Shown: positions 53,735 through 61,518 of the stretch, piece by piece
How the letters are laid out: each line of letters begins with the position of its first letter
How positions within the stretch are numbered: position 1 is the first letter of the stretch
NCBI GenBank assembly: GCA_944321495.1
Contig: CALULP010000002.1
Span: 96,393-160,392 of the forward strand
Direction: 5' to 3'
Origin: an uncultured Bacteroides sp.
GTDB lineage: Bacteria; Bacteroidota; Bacteroidia; Bacteroidales; Bacteroidaceae
DNA length: 64,000 nucleotides
Program-made: the position numbers and the translations under genes
The notes under the pieces: model-generated
Database searches by the model: none
What the model saw: only the letters and a program-made list of their open reading frames with translations
What the model was told of the DNA's origin: nothing

Positions 53735-53848
53735 GTCTCTGTCTTCTCCTTTCAATATCGTTTACTTTGTATTGTTTTCTTACTCCCGTTGCCAAGGCCT
53801 GCCGTCACTCCTGCGAAAGTGCCCTGCAAGGCCTTCTGGAGGGGGTTG

Positions 53849-53960
53849 CCAAGGGTCACTGTTACTGTTGGCCAAGGGTCACTGTTACTGTTGGTCAAGG
53901 GTCACTGTGACTGTTGGCCAAGGGTCACTGTGACTGTTGACGAAGGGTCACCGTGACCCT
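53849..53960. repeat. 23-bp tandem repeat, about 4.8 copies
   Basis: Units begin CCAAGGGTCACTGTTACTG and are followed by TTGG. Four complete copies (53849-53871, 53872-53894, 53895-53917, 53918-53940) and a partial fifth differ by one to three bases. Later copies shift from GTTACTG to GTGACTG. Confidence 0.9.
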
Positions 53961-54003
53961 CCCCAAAGAGCCTTATCTGTATATTGTTTTTACCCATACT
54001 TCT

Positions 54004-54097
54004 CCTCCCTCGTCAACTCCTCCCTTGTCAACTCGTCCCCTTGTCAACTCGTCCCCTTGTCAACTCATCAACTCATCAACTCATCAACTCATCAACT
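54004..54097. repeat. GTCAACTCGTCCCCTT and CAACTCAT tandem arrays
   Basis: About three copies of a 16-bp unit GTCAACTCGTCCCCTT run into four to five copies of the 8-bp unit CAACTCAT. The block ends five bases before the mraY stop codon. Confidence 0.9.
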
Positions 54098-54101
54098 CCC
54101 A

Positions 54102-55370
54102 TCACCTTATCTTCAGCGTAATGATAGTGATGGCCGCCAGCACGATGGTCACAATCCAGAAGCGGACGGTGATTTTCGACTCGTGGAACAGCTGCGTGGG
54201 CCGCTGGAACATCACCGTGCATCCCTCCTCCACCTGGCTCATGGAGGTGCGGAAGTGGTCGTGCAGGGGCGTGCGCTTGAACATCCTTTGCTTCCGCCCG
54301 TGCCGCTTGCCCGCCTTGTAGTACACCCGTTGCAGGATGACGGACAGGTTCTCCACCAGGAACACGCCGCACAAGATGGGTATCAGCAGTTCCTTGTGGA
54401 TGATGATGGCAAAGACGGCGATGATGCCGCCTATGGTGAGGCTGCCCGTGTCGCCCATGAACACCTGTGCCGGGTAGGCGTTGTACCACAGGAAGCCTAT
54501 CAGCGCCCCGATGAAGGCGCAGATGAAGATAACCAGTTCCTCCGAGCCCGGTATGTACATGATGTTGAGGTAGCCCGCATACTCGATGTGGCTGCTCACG
54601 TAGGCCAGTATGCCCAGCGTGACGCCGATGATGGCCGAGTTGCCCGCCGCCATGCCGTCCATGCCGTCGTTCAGGTTGGCCCCGTTCGATACGGCCGTCA
54701 CCACGAAGATGGTGACCAGCACGAACAGCACCCAGCCCGCCGCCTGCGCCTTGTCGCCCAGGAAGCCCATCACGTCGGCATAGTCCAGGTTGTTGCTCTT
54801 GAAGAAGGGGATGGTGGTCTGCGTGGCCTTTATCTCCTTGGCGGCGTGCACCACCTCCACCCGTCCGCCGGGCTTCTCCACCTCGATGTTCTCGCGGATG
54901 ACCACCTGCGGGCTGAAGTACAGCACCAGTCCCACAATGAGTCCCAGCCCCACCTGCCCGATAATCTTGAACTTCCCGTGCAGTCCCTCCTTGTCGCGCT
55001 TGAATATCTTGATGTAGTCGTCGGCAAAGCCCAGCGATCCCAGCCACACGGTGGTGATGAGCATCAGCGCCATGTAGATGTTGCCCAGCCGTCCCAGCAG
55101 CAGACAGGGGATGAGTATCGCTACGATGATGATGACCCCGCCCATGCTTGGCACGCCCACCTTCTGCACGCCGAAGGGGTCAATCTTCGCGTCCCGTTGC
55201 GTCTCGGTGATTTGCTTGCGCTTCAGCAGGTTGATGAAGCGGTCGCCCCAGATGCTCGAGATGAGCAGCGCGAGGATTACCGCCATCAGCGCGCGGAACG
55301 AGGTGTAGGCAAACATCCCCGCCCCGGGAAAGTCGTATTGGTCCAGCCAGTTGAATAAGTAGTATAACAT
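54102..55370 (-). CDS. mraY: Phospho-N-acetylmuramoyl-pentapeptide-transferase
   Basis: The 422-residue enzyme has about ten membrane helices. It transfers phospho-MurNAc-pentapeptide to undecaprenyl phosphate, making lipid I. Seen are FADDYIKIFKRDKEGL, with the DD metal motif, the second motif NLNDGMDGMAAG, and GDTGSLTIGGI. The Bacteroidetes form carries an extra segment (VIRENIEVEKPGGRVEVVHA and following, about residues 155-200) between membrane helices, making it longer than the usual 360 residues. It lies 85 bp after murE across a repeat array. Confidence 0.95.
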   Translation of the reverse strand: MLYYLFNWLDQYDFPGAGMFAYTSFRALMAVILALLISSIWGDRFINLLKRKQITETQRDAKIDPFGVQKVGVPSMGGVIIIVAILIPCLLLGRLGNIYMALMLITTVWLGSLGFADDYIKIFKRDKEGLHGKFKIIGQVGLGLIVGLVLYFSPQVVIRENIEVEKPGGRVEVVHAAKEIKATQTTIPFFKSNNLDYADVMGFLGDKAQAAGWVLFVLVTIFVVTAVSNGANLNDGMDGMAAGNSAIIGVTLGILAYVSSHIEYAGYLNIMYIPGSEELVIFICAFIGALIGFLWYNAYPAQVFMGDTGSLTIGGIIAVFAIIIHKELLIPILCGVFLVENLSVILQRVYYKAGKRHGRKQRMFKRTPLHDHFRTSMSQVEEGCTVMFQRPTQLFHESKITVRFWIVTIVLAAITIITLKIR

Positions 55371-55455
55371 GTTTTTAGTGATTAGTGGTTAGTGATTAGC
55401 GATTAATACGTAGGGTAACGGTTAGAGTGACGGGCATCCGGTACGTCATTAATCA
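55371..55455. repeat. TAGTGATTAGTGG array in the murE-mraY gap
   Basis: TTAGTGATTAGTGGTTAGTG and an inverted CATTAATCACTAAACG block flank a short non-repetitive centre. The murE stop codon (TAG) and the last codons, AACGTT, read into the array. Confidence 0.8.
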
Positions 55456-56907
55456 CTAAACGTTAAACGCTCTCTTTACCTCCTCCTTGTCGTCAAAGTG
55501 GTGTTTCACGCCCTTTATCTCTTGGTAGTCCTCGTGTCCCTTGCCGGCCACCAGTATCACGTCGCCTTCCTTCGCCAGCATGCAGGCGGTGCGGATGGCT
55601 TCGCGGCGGTCGGCAATGGCGAGGGTCTTCTGCATGTCCTCCTTGCTGAGTCCTGCCAGCATGTCGTTCATGATGTCCTGCGGCTCCTCGAAGCGCGGGT
55701 TGTCGCTGGTGATGATGAGGCGGTCGCTTCCCTTCGCGGCCTCCTGTGCCATCAGCGGGCGTTTGCCCTTGTCGCGGTTGCCGCCTGCGCCTACTACGGT
55801 GATGACTGCGCCCCGTCCCTCCAGCACGCCGTGGATGGCGTTCAGCACATTCGCCAGCGCGTCGGGCGTATGGGCATAGTCCACGATGGCGGTGTATCCT
55901 TGCGGCGACCGTATGGCGTCGAAGCGTCCCGCCACCGGGCGCAGGGTGCTCAGGGCTACGAGCACGTCCTCCTCGCGCTTACCCAGCAGCACGGCGGCGC
56001 CAAACACCGCCAGCAGGTTGTAGGCATTGAACCGCCCGATGAACTGTACCGCCACCTCTCGGTTGTTGAAGTCCAGCAGCATGCCCTCGAAGTGGCTTTC
56101 CAGCACCTTCCCCTTGAAGTCGGCCAGGCTGCGCAGCGAGTAGGTATATACCCGCGAGCGGGTGTTCTGCGTCATCACCAGCCCGTTCTTGTCGTCCAGG
56201 TTCACCAGGCTGAAAGCCGTCTTGGGCAGGTCGTCGAAGAACTTCTTCTTCGCCCTCAGGTAGTTTTCCACCGTCTTGTGGTAGTCCAGGTGGTCGCGCG
56301 TCAGGTTGGTGAAGATGCCCCCGGCAAAGCGCAGCCCGCTGATGCGCTTCTGCGCGATGCTGTGCGAGCTCACCTCCATGAAGGCATACTTGCATCCCGC
56401 CTCCGCCATCTGCCCCAATAACCGGTTCAGGGTGATGGGGTCGGGCGTAGTGTGCTCGGTAGGCACAGGCTGGTCGTCTATGTAGTTGCACACCGTCGAT
56501 ATCAGTCCCACCTTGTAGCCGAAGTAGCGGAAGGTGTGGTAAAGCAACGTTGCCACGGTGGTCTTGCCGTTGGTACCCGTCACCCCCACCAGTTCCAGCT
56601 GCTCCGTCGGGTTGCCGTAGAAGGTGGTAGCCACCCGTCCCACGGCTTCTTCGCTGTCCTTCACGCGGATGTAGGTCACCTCCTTGGCCAGTTCCCCGGG
56701 CAGCTCCTCGCAGAGCACCGCTACGGCGCCCTTCCCGATGGCCGGGGCAATGTAGGCATGCCCGTCGGTCTGCGTGCCCCGCATGGCCATGAACAGGTAG
56801 CCCTGCTCCGTCTGCCGGGAGTCGATGCACACGCCTTCAATCTCCTTGTCCGTGTCCCCGATGATTTCCACCGGTTGTATCTGCTTCAGTAGTTCGTTCA
56901 GCTTCAT
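55456..56907 (-). CDS. murE: UDP-MurNAc-tripeptide synthetase (meso-diaminopimelate adding)
   Basis: The 483-residue cytoplasmic ligase adds the third peptide residue. It has the ATP loop [15 protein letters not shown], the carbamylated-lysine region and a [10 protein letters not shown] motif. The DNPR sequence is the marker of meso-diaminopimelate specificity. Other landmarks are [24 protein letters not shown] and the C-terminal [12 protein letters not shown]. Its final codons and stop read into the TTTAACGTTTAGTGATTA repeat. It follows ftsI with a 114-bp gap holding an inverted repeat. Confidence 0.96.
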   Translation of the reverse strand: MKLNELLKQIQPVEIIGDTDKEIEGVCIDSRQTEQGYLFMAMRGTQTDGHAYIAPAIGKGAVAVLCEELPGELAKEVTYIRVKDSEEAVGRVATTFYGNPTEQLELVGVTGTNGKTTVATLLYHTFRYFGYKVGLISTVCNYIDDQPVPTEHTTPDPITLNRLLGQMAEAGCKYAFMEVSSHSIAQKRISGLRFAGGIFTNLTRDHLDYHKTVENYLRAKKKFFDDLPKTAFSLVNLDDKNGLVMTQNTRSRVYTYSLRSLADFKGKVLESHFEGMLLDFNNREVAVQFIGRFNAYNLLAVFGAAVLLGKREEDVLVALSTLRPVAGRFDAIRSPQGYTAIVDYAHTPDALANVLNAIHGVLEGRGAVITVVGAGGNRDKGKRPLMAQEAAKGSDRLIITSDNPRFEEPQDIMNDMLAGLSKEDMQKTLAIADRREAIRTACMLAKEGDVILVAGKGHEDYQEIKGVKHHFDDKEEVKRAFNV

Positions 56908-56925
56908 AAACTGTGTTATTAAGAG

Positions 56926-57019
56926 CCCCTCCCCAGCCCTCCCCTGTGGGGAGGGGGTTCAGCGCGTTGTCTTTCTTTTGTTCTCTTCTCCCTCCCTACT
57001 GGGGAGGGTTGGGGAGGGG
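56926..57019. repeat. CCCCTCCCCAGCCCTCCCC inverted repeat
   Basis: CCCCTCCCCAGCCCTCCCC with an inner GGGGAGGG stem on the left is matched by the inverted GGGGAGGGTTGGGGAGGGG on the right, with the pair CCTCCC/GGGAGG inside. The 94-bp element fills the ftsI-murE gap and stops three bases before the ftsI stop codon. Confidence 0.85.
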
Positions 57020-57021
57020 TT

Positions 57022-59181
57022 TCAATTCCTCAGCTCCAGCCCTATCGTAGCCCCCTTTCTTGCGCGGGTGCCTGCCGCGAGCGACTGGTGCCTTACCCGT
57101 CCCACGCCGCTCAGCCGGACGCGCCAGCCTTTGCTTTCCAGCAGGTAGACGGCATCTTTGGCGCCCATGCCAACGACGTTGGGCACGGCGTTGTCCGGAA
57201 GCTCCGATTCGTGCAGCACCACGGCCGTTTCGGTCGTTTCGGTGCGTCCCCACCATTCCTGCCCTTCCTGTTCGTCCAGGGGCGATTGGTTGGGCACTTC
57301 CAGTTCGTTCAGCACCGTCAGCGCCTCGTTCATCTCGCCCGGTTTCACGGCAGGGATGACGTTGCTGGTGCTGTCTATGGCACTTGCCAGGTCGGCGCGC
57401 AGGTTCTTGGCGTACACCCGTTCGGCTATCTTCTTGAACACGCTGCCCGCCATCAGTCCGCCCGACGCGCCTCCGGCTGCCGGCTTGCGGATGGAAACGA
57501 TGCAGCTGTACTGCGGCGCTTCGGCGGGGAAGAAGCCGCAGAAGCTCACCAGGTACTCGCGCTTGCCGCTGCGGTAGCCGTCCTTGCCTTGCGACACCTG
57601 TGCGGTGCCCGTCTTGCCTGCCACGGCAAACTGGTCGCTGCCTGCCGCCTTGGCCAGCCCGTTGGTTACCACGCCCCGCAGCATCCTGCGTATCTGCGCC
57701 AGCGTGCTGTCCGAGCATATCTTGCCGTTGATGACCTCGGTGTGGAATCTCTTGACCACTTTGTCGTCCCGCAGAATCTCTTTCACGAACTTGGGGCGTA
57801 CCATCACCCCGTTGTTGGCAATGGCGTTGTAGAACGTCAGGATGTTCATGGGCGGAATCTGCGTCTCGTAGCCTATGCTCATCCACGGCAGGGTGGTCTT
57901 GGCGAAGTAGCGTTCTTTCGGTCCCTTGATGTTCGGTTTGCCCTCGCCGCCTATCTGCAGGTGCAGGGGCTGGTCTATGCTCATGCGCTTCAGCCCGTCC
58001 ACAAACTTCTGCGGGTCGTCGTGGTAATACTTGTCTATCAGTGCCGACACCCCGATGTTCGACGACACCTCCAGGGCGCGCGTGGCGGTGATGGTGCCAT
58101 AGCCCCCGCGGTGCCAGTTGTGGTCGCGCATCTGGCTGCCATACATGTTCTTGACGCCGTTGCCCGTTTCCACCACCGTTTCGGGGGTGATTTTCCCGTC
58201 CTCCAGCGCCACCATCAGCGAGGCGGTCTTGAAGGTGGAACCCGGCTCCATCATGTCGCTGATGGCATGGCTGTTCATCTCGTAATAGTTGCCGTCGCTT
58301 GCCTTGGTCAGGTTCACAATGGCTTTCACCTCGCCCGTCTTCACCTCCATCAGCACGGCCACGCCCACGTTGGCGTCAATCTCCTTCAGCTTGTCCGCCA
58401 GGGCTTTTTCGCAGATGTCCTGCATGTCCACATTGATGGTGGTCACCACGTCGCAGCCGTCCACGGGCGGAATGTCCACGATGTCCAGCCATTCGTTCAT
58501 TACCTTTTGCCGGTGGGCAATGCCGTTGCGTCCCTTCAGCACGGTGTCGAACGCCAGTTCGATGCCGTTGCGTGCCCCCATGGCGGTGTCGGCGTAGAGG
58601 CGTCCCAGCGTCTGCGAGGCCAGCGAGCCGAAGGGCTTCTTCCGCTGGTTGTAGGGCACCTCGTGCAGGCCGCTCTTGTACTTGCCCAGGCGGAAGTAGG
58701 GCAACCTCTGCACTTCGCGGAACTCGATGTACGAGATGCGTCCCGGGTAAAGCTGGTAGTGGCGGCTCTTCCGTTTGCGTCCCGTCAGCAGGCGGTTCTT
58801 GAAGTAAGCCTTGCTCTTGTCCGGGAAGATGCGGTGCAGTCCCTCGCTGATGGAGTCCAGGTTGGCGCGCAGCAGCGAGTCGCGGCGGTGCTGGTCTTTC
58901 CGTTTCAGCTCAGGGTTGCGTTCGCCCGACATGAAGTCCATATATATATGGTATTCAGGCAGCGAGCTTGCCATCAGCTTGCCGTCTGCCGAGAGGATGT
59001 TGCCCCGGGTGGGGCGCACGGTCTTGTTCTCCTTCACAAAACGGTCGGCCACATCGCTCCAGTATTGCCTTTCGGCAAACATGATGATTCCTGCCTTCAC
59101 TACAATGGCTACGCCTATCAGTGCCATGATGAGCACGATGAAGAAGTAGCGAAGCATGATGTTGTTCTTGTTGGCTGCCAT
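57022..59181 (-). CDS. ftsI: Septal class B penicillin-binding protein FtsI (PBP3) with PASTA domain
   Basis: I start at 59181 (MAANKNNIMLRYFF). The in-frame ATG at 59226 encodes only repeat-derived residues (MIIVNYQLSIVNYK). The 719-residue transpeptidase has one N-terminal membrane helix (about 11-33) and a pedestal domain. The catalytic motifs are STFK (315-318), SSN (373-375) and KTG (523-525), and a single C-terminal PASTA domain (last 60 residues, AVPNVVGMGAKDAVYLL) ends the protein. It cross-links septal peptidoglycan with FtsW. The 112-bp gap to ftsL holds a simple repeat array. Confidence 0.95.
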   Translation of the reverse strand: MAANKNNIMLRYFFIVLIMALIGVAIVVKAGIIMFAERQYWSDVADRFVKENKTVRPTRGNILSADGKLMASSLPEYHIYMDFMSGERNPELKRKDQHRRDSLLRANLDSISEGLHRIFPDKSKAYFKNRLLTGRKRKSRHYQLYPGRISYIEFREVQRLPYFRLGKYKSGLHEVPYNQRKKPFGSLASQTLGRLYADTAMGARNGIELAFDTVLKGRNGIAHRQKVMNEWLDIVDIPPVDGCDVVTTINVDMQDICEKALADKLKEIDANVGVAVLMEVKTGEVKAIVNLTKASDGNYYEMNSHAISDMMEPGSTFKTASLMVALEDGKITPETVVETGNGVKNMYGSQMRDHNWHRGGYGTITATRALEVSSNIGVSALIDKYYHDDPQKFVDGLKRMSIDQPLHLQIGGEGKPNIKGPKERYFAKTTLPWMSIGYETQIPPMNILTFYNAIANNGVMVRPKFVKEILRDDKVVKRFHTEVINGKICSDSTLAQIRRMLRGVVTNGLAKAAGSDQFAVAGKTGTAQVSQGKDGYRSGKREYLVSFCGFFPAEAPQYSCIVSIRKPAAGGASGGLMAGSVFKKIAERVYAKNLRADLASAIDSTSNVIPAVKPGEMNEALTVLNELEVPNQSPLDEQEGQEWWGRTETTETAVVLHESELPDNAVPNVVGMGAKDAVYLLESKGWRVRLSGVGRVRHQSLAAGTRARKGATIGLELRN

Positions 59182-59189
59182 AATCTTAT

Positions 59190-59300
59190 AATTGACAATT
59201 GATAATTGATAATTGACAATTATCAATGCCTGTTTTTTAAATTCTCAATTCTTAATTCTTAATTCCCAATTGTCAATTGTTAATCGTTAATCGTTAATCG
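59190..59300. repeat. AATTGATAATTGACAATT / TTAATCG arrays in the ftsL-ftsI gap
   Basis: Three types are seen in order: AATTGATAATTGACAATT, CTTAATTCTTAATTC and GTTAATCG tandem units. The ftsL stop codon (TAA) lies inside the last block. Confidence 0.85.
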
Positions 59301-59629
59301 TCCATCGTTATCACATAGGGTGGAGTCGTGGCCGTCTGCAAGTCGCTTTCCCGGGTGGCGACATACTCCTCGATGCGCGACTGCCGGCTCTGCTCCATCA
59401 GTTCCGAGCTGCGGGTCAGGGCGTTGTACTTCACGTCGGTCAGCTTCGTTTTCAGTTCCTCTATCCGTATCAGCTGTTGCTGCACGGAGTAGCGGTTGCT
59501 GATGTAGAAGATGACGAGCACCATGATGAGCAAGAACAGCTTGGTCTGGCGGCGGAAGAAGTCCGTTGCCAGGATGTCGCCCCCTACGATGCTTTTCCAT
59601 GACGTGCGTTTCTTTTTCGGTTTGTCCAT
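59294..59629 (-). CDS. ftsL: FtsL-like cell division protein
   Basis: The 111-residue single-pass protein has a cytoplasmic basic N-terminus (MDKPKKKRTSWKS), one membrane helix (LFLLIMVLVIFYISNRYSV, about 31-49) and a short coiled-coil periplasmic part (QQQLIRIEELKTKLTD). Size, topology and place between rsmH (19 bp upstream) and ftsI identify it as FtsL, which forms a subcomplex with FtsQ. Its primary sequence is not conserved beyond Bacteroidetes. Its last two residues and stop codon lie in or next to the GTTAATCG repeat. Confidence 0.85.
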   Translation of the reverse strand: MDKPKKKRTSWKSIVGGDILATDFFRRQTKLFLLIMVLVIFYISNRYSVQQQLIRIEELKTKLTDVKYNALTRSSELMEQSRQSRIEEYVATRESDLQTATTPPYVITMDD

Positions 59630-59648
59630 ATCTTGTTCCTCCCTGCGT

Positions 59649-60572
59649 TTATTGTTCTTCGTCCGTCCGTTCGGCTATGCGCAACTTGGCGCTGCGCGAG
59701 CGCGGGTTGCGTTCCACCTCCCCGGCGTCGGGCACGATGACCTTGTTGCTCAGCGGGCGGAAGGGCGCCCGTATGTTGCCGAAGAAGTCCTTTTCCGCCT
59801 TGCCCTCCACGTTGCCGGCCTTCATCAGGTTCTTCACCATGCGGTCTTCCAGCGAGTGGTAGGTGATGACCACGAGCCTGCCGCCCGGCCGGAGCACCGT
59901 CTTCGCGGCGTCCAGCATCTCCTTCAGCGCCTCCATCTCCTGGTTCACCTCGATGCGCAGGGCCTGGAAGACCTTGGCCAGTTCCTTCTTTTCCCGTTCC
60001 CGCCCGAAGCAGGGCTTGATGGCCTCCAGGAACTCCCCGATGGTGGCGATGGGCCGTTGCGCGCGTGCCTTGGCAAGGGTTGCCGCCAGCTTGCGGCTGT
60101 TCTTCAGCTCGCCGTACAGGTAGAACACGTCGGCCAGCCGTGCCTCGTCGTAGGTGTTCACCACGTCGGCAGCCGTCTGTCCGGCGCGCCGGTTCATGCG
60201 CATGTCCAGTGCCCCGTCGAAGCGGAAGGAGAAGCCCCGTTCGCTGTCGTCGAAGTGGTGCGACGATACCCCCAGGTCGGCCAGTATGCCGTCCACCCGG
60301 TCTATGCCGTGGTAGCGCAGGAAGTTGCGCAGGTAGCGGAAGTTGCTGCGCACGAAGGTGAATCGCCCGTCGTCGGGGATGTTGCGAAGCACATCCTCGT
60401 CCTGGTCGAAGCCCAGCAGCCGCCCGTCCGGCCCCAGGCGCGACAGTATCTCGCGCGAGTGCCCGCCCCCGCCGAAGGTGACGTCCACATACGTCCCTGC
60501 GGGATGGATGTCCAGCCCGTCCACGCTTTGCTTCAGCAATACGGGGATGTGGTAAATCGGTTCGTCTGCCAT
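59649..60572 (-). CDS. rsmH: 16S rRNA (cytosine-1402-N4) methyltransferase
   Basis: The 307-residue enzyme (formerly MraW) methylates C1402 of 16S rRNA. Its start YHIPVLLKQSVDGL and TYVDVTFGGGGHSREIL form the SAM site. GILADLGVSSHHFDDSERGFS (read in parts) and the C-terminal VVITYHSLEDRMVKNL are standard. It is 10 bp downstream of mraZ and 19 bp before ftsL, so it is co-transcribed with them. Confidence 0.96.
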   Translation of the reverse strand: MADEPIYHIPVLLKQSVDGLDIHPAGTYVDVTFGGGGHSREILSRLGPDGRLLGFDQDEDVLRNIPDDGRFTFVRSNFRYLRNFLRYHGIDRVDGILADLGVSSHHFDDSERGFSFRFDGALDMRMNRRAGQTAADVVNTYDEARLADVFYLYGELKNSRKLAATLAKARAQRPIATIGEFLEAIKPCFGREREKKELAKVFQALRIEVNQEMEALKEMLDAAKTVLRPGGRLVVITYHSLEDRMVKNLMKAGNVEGKAEKDFFGNIRAPFRPLSNKVIVPDAGEVERNPRSRSAKLRIAERTDEEQ

Positions 60573-60582
60573 GTCCGTCGGT

Positions 60583-61068
60583 TTATAGGTTGTCGTTTAT
60601 CGTCTGCGTTGGGTCGGCAAGGGGATGGCTGCCAAGCACTTCCTGCAAGGTGTCGCCAAAGTCCTGCGGGTCCATGAACGGTTGTTCGGCCTTCTCCTTG
60701 GCCCAGATTTCGATGGTCTGGTCCATGCCGATGAAGCGCACGTCGCTGCCGATGCCGGCCAGCTGCAGGTAGCGCCGGGGGATGAGGATGCGCCCGGCAT
60801 TGTCGGACGACATCATCTCCGCGTCGCTCACAAACTGGCGGAACACGGCCTGCTGGCGGGCATTCCACGGGTTGAGCCTTTGCCGCAGCAGGTTCTGCGT
60901 GCTGAACCACACGCTTTCGGGGTACAGCACCAGGCAGTCCTGGAACACGTCTTTCCGCAGCACGAGCCTTTCCTCGCCTGCGGCTTTCAGCAGTTTCCGG
61001 AAGCCGATGGGGATGAAAACCCTGCCCTTGGCATCGACCTTTGCCTCTATGTTTCCTAAGAATTGCAT
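60583..61068 (-). CDS. mraZ: Transcriptional regulator MraZ
   Basis: I start at 61068 (MQFLGNIEAKVDAKGRVFIP), where the conserved domain begins; an in-frame start at 61131 lies beyond the promoter. The 161-residue protein has two AbrB-like MraZ domains, each with the DxxGR motif: VDAKGRVFIPIGFR near the start and DNAGRILIPRRYLQ in the second half. It represses the dcw operon by binding direct repeats upstream. Two TGGGG words 10 bp apart lie just upstream (61109-61131). It is the first gene of the cluster. Confidence 0.94.
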   Translation of the reverse strand: MQFLGNIEAKVDAKGRVFIPIGFRKLLKAAGEERLVLRKDVFQDCLVLYPESVWFSTQNLLRQRLNPWNARQQAVFRQFVSDAEMMSSDNAGRILIPRRYLQLAGIGSDVRFIGMDQTIEIWAKEKAEQPFMDPQDFGDTLQEVLGSHPLADPTQTINDNL

Positions 61069-61100
61069 CACCTTCTCCACCTTATTATAATAAGACGGGG

Positions 61101-61131
61101 TAAAGGTACACAATTCCCCACAATTCCCCAC
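61101..61131 (-). promoter_or_regulatory. Candidate MraZ box overlapping the dcw promoter
   Basis: The minus strand reads GTGGGGAATTGTGGGGAATT followed by GTG and TACCTTTA. The TGGGG words are 10 bp apart with a 5-bp AATTG spacer, the geometry described for E. coli MraZ sites (TGGGN repeats). TACCTTTA is a near-match to the -7 element, so binding would block the polymerase. Confidence 0.65.
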
Positions 61132-61220
61132 TATGTTTCACCAAATTCTTTAAAAGAAGTTTTCCACACCCCGTGCAAGGGACAGGGTTGCACGTTTGGA
61201 AAGTATTTTACAAATCCGGT

Positions 61221-61302
61221 ACCTACCCGCTCCTTACCTTCTCCTTACCCGGTCCTTACCTGCTCCTTTTGTCCGCCCTCGCTATGGAAAGGAAAAAGAA
61301 TG
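61221..61302. repeat. CTTCTCCTTACCCG dispersed element, copy 2
   Basis: CCTTCTCCTTACCCGGTCCTT and downstream CTATGGAAAGGA match the element at 22015-22090 in order and spacing. Confidence 0.6.
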
Positions 61303-61404
61303 GACAAAGTAGCGGGAAAGCCCGGCGGAAAAAGCGGGGAAAAAGGGAAAGGCCGATGCGAAGGACAGGGAAAAGAGGGCTTCCGGCAGAAAATTAACAT
61401 TTGT

Positions 61405-61438
61405 TTTGTCGGCAGCTGATAATATTTAAATATTTTTG
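61405..61438 (+). promoter_or_regulatory. Bacteroides promoter for the DUF3575-fimbrillin locus
   Basis: TTTG (61405-61408), 22 bp spacer, TATTTTTG (61431-61438). The ATG is 80 bp further on. Confidence 0.65.
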
Positions 61439-61518
61439 TAGCGGATTCCTTGACAAGGGCGCGGGCGTTCAGAACCTTTGCACTCTTGCCGGAGCCGGTA
61501 ACCGAAAAAGAACGGAGT

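Larger units (their letters stand above)
53735..54101. other. Repeat-rich mraY-murD gap without a gene
   Basis: It holds a 23-bp tandem array (53849-53960) and a CAACTC array (54004-54097). The open frames across it consist only of repeat translations. Confidence 0.75.
61069..61518. other. Divergent region between mraZ and the DUF3575 gene
   Basis: It contains the dcw promoter/operator near 61101-61131, a CTCCTTACC element at 61221-61302 and the promoter for the right-hand locus at 61405-61438. I see no gene in it. Confidence 0.6.

Noticed and set aside
53849-54097. Possible CRISPR array
   Set aside because: The repeats are directly adjacent with no unique spacers, and no cas genes are near.
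53366-55358. Plus-strand frames across the mraY-murD repeats and opposite mraY
   Set aside because: They translate the tandem repeats and the antisense of mraY; no start signal or domain is present.
59182-59226. Longer FtsI N-terminus from 59226
   Set aside because: The extra residues come from AATTGATAATTG repeat DNA and precede the conserved start at 59181.
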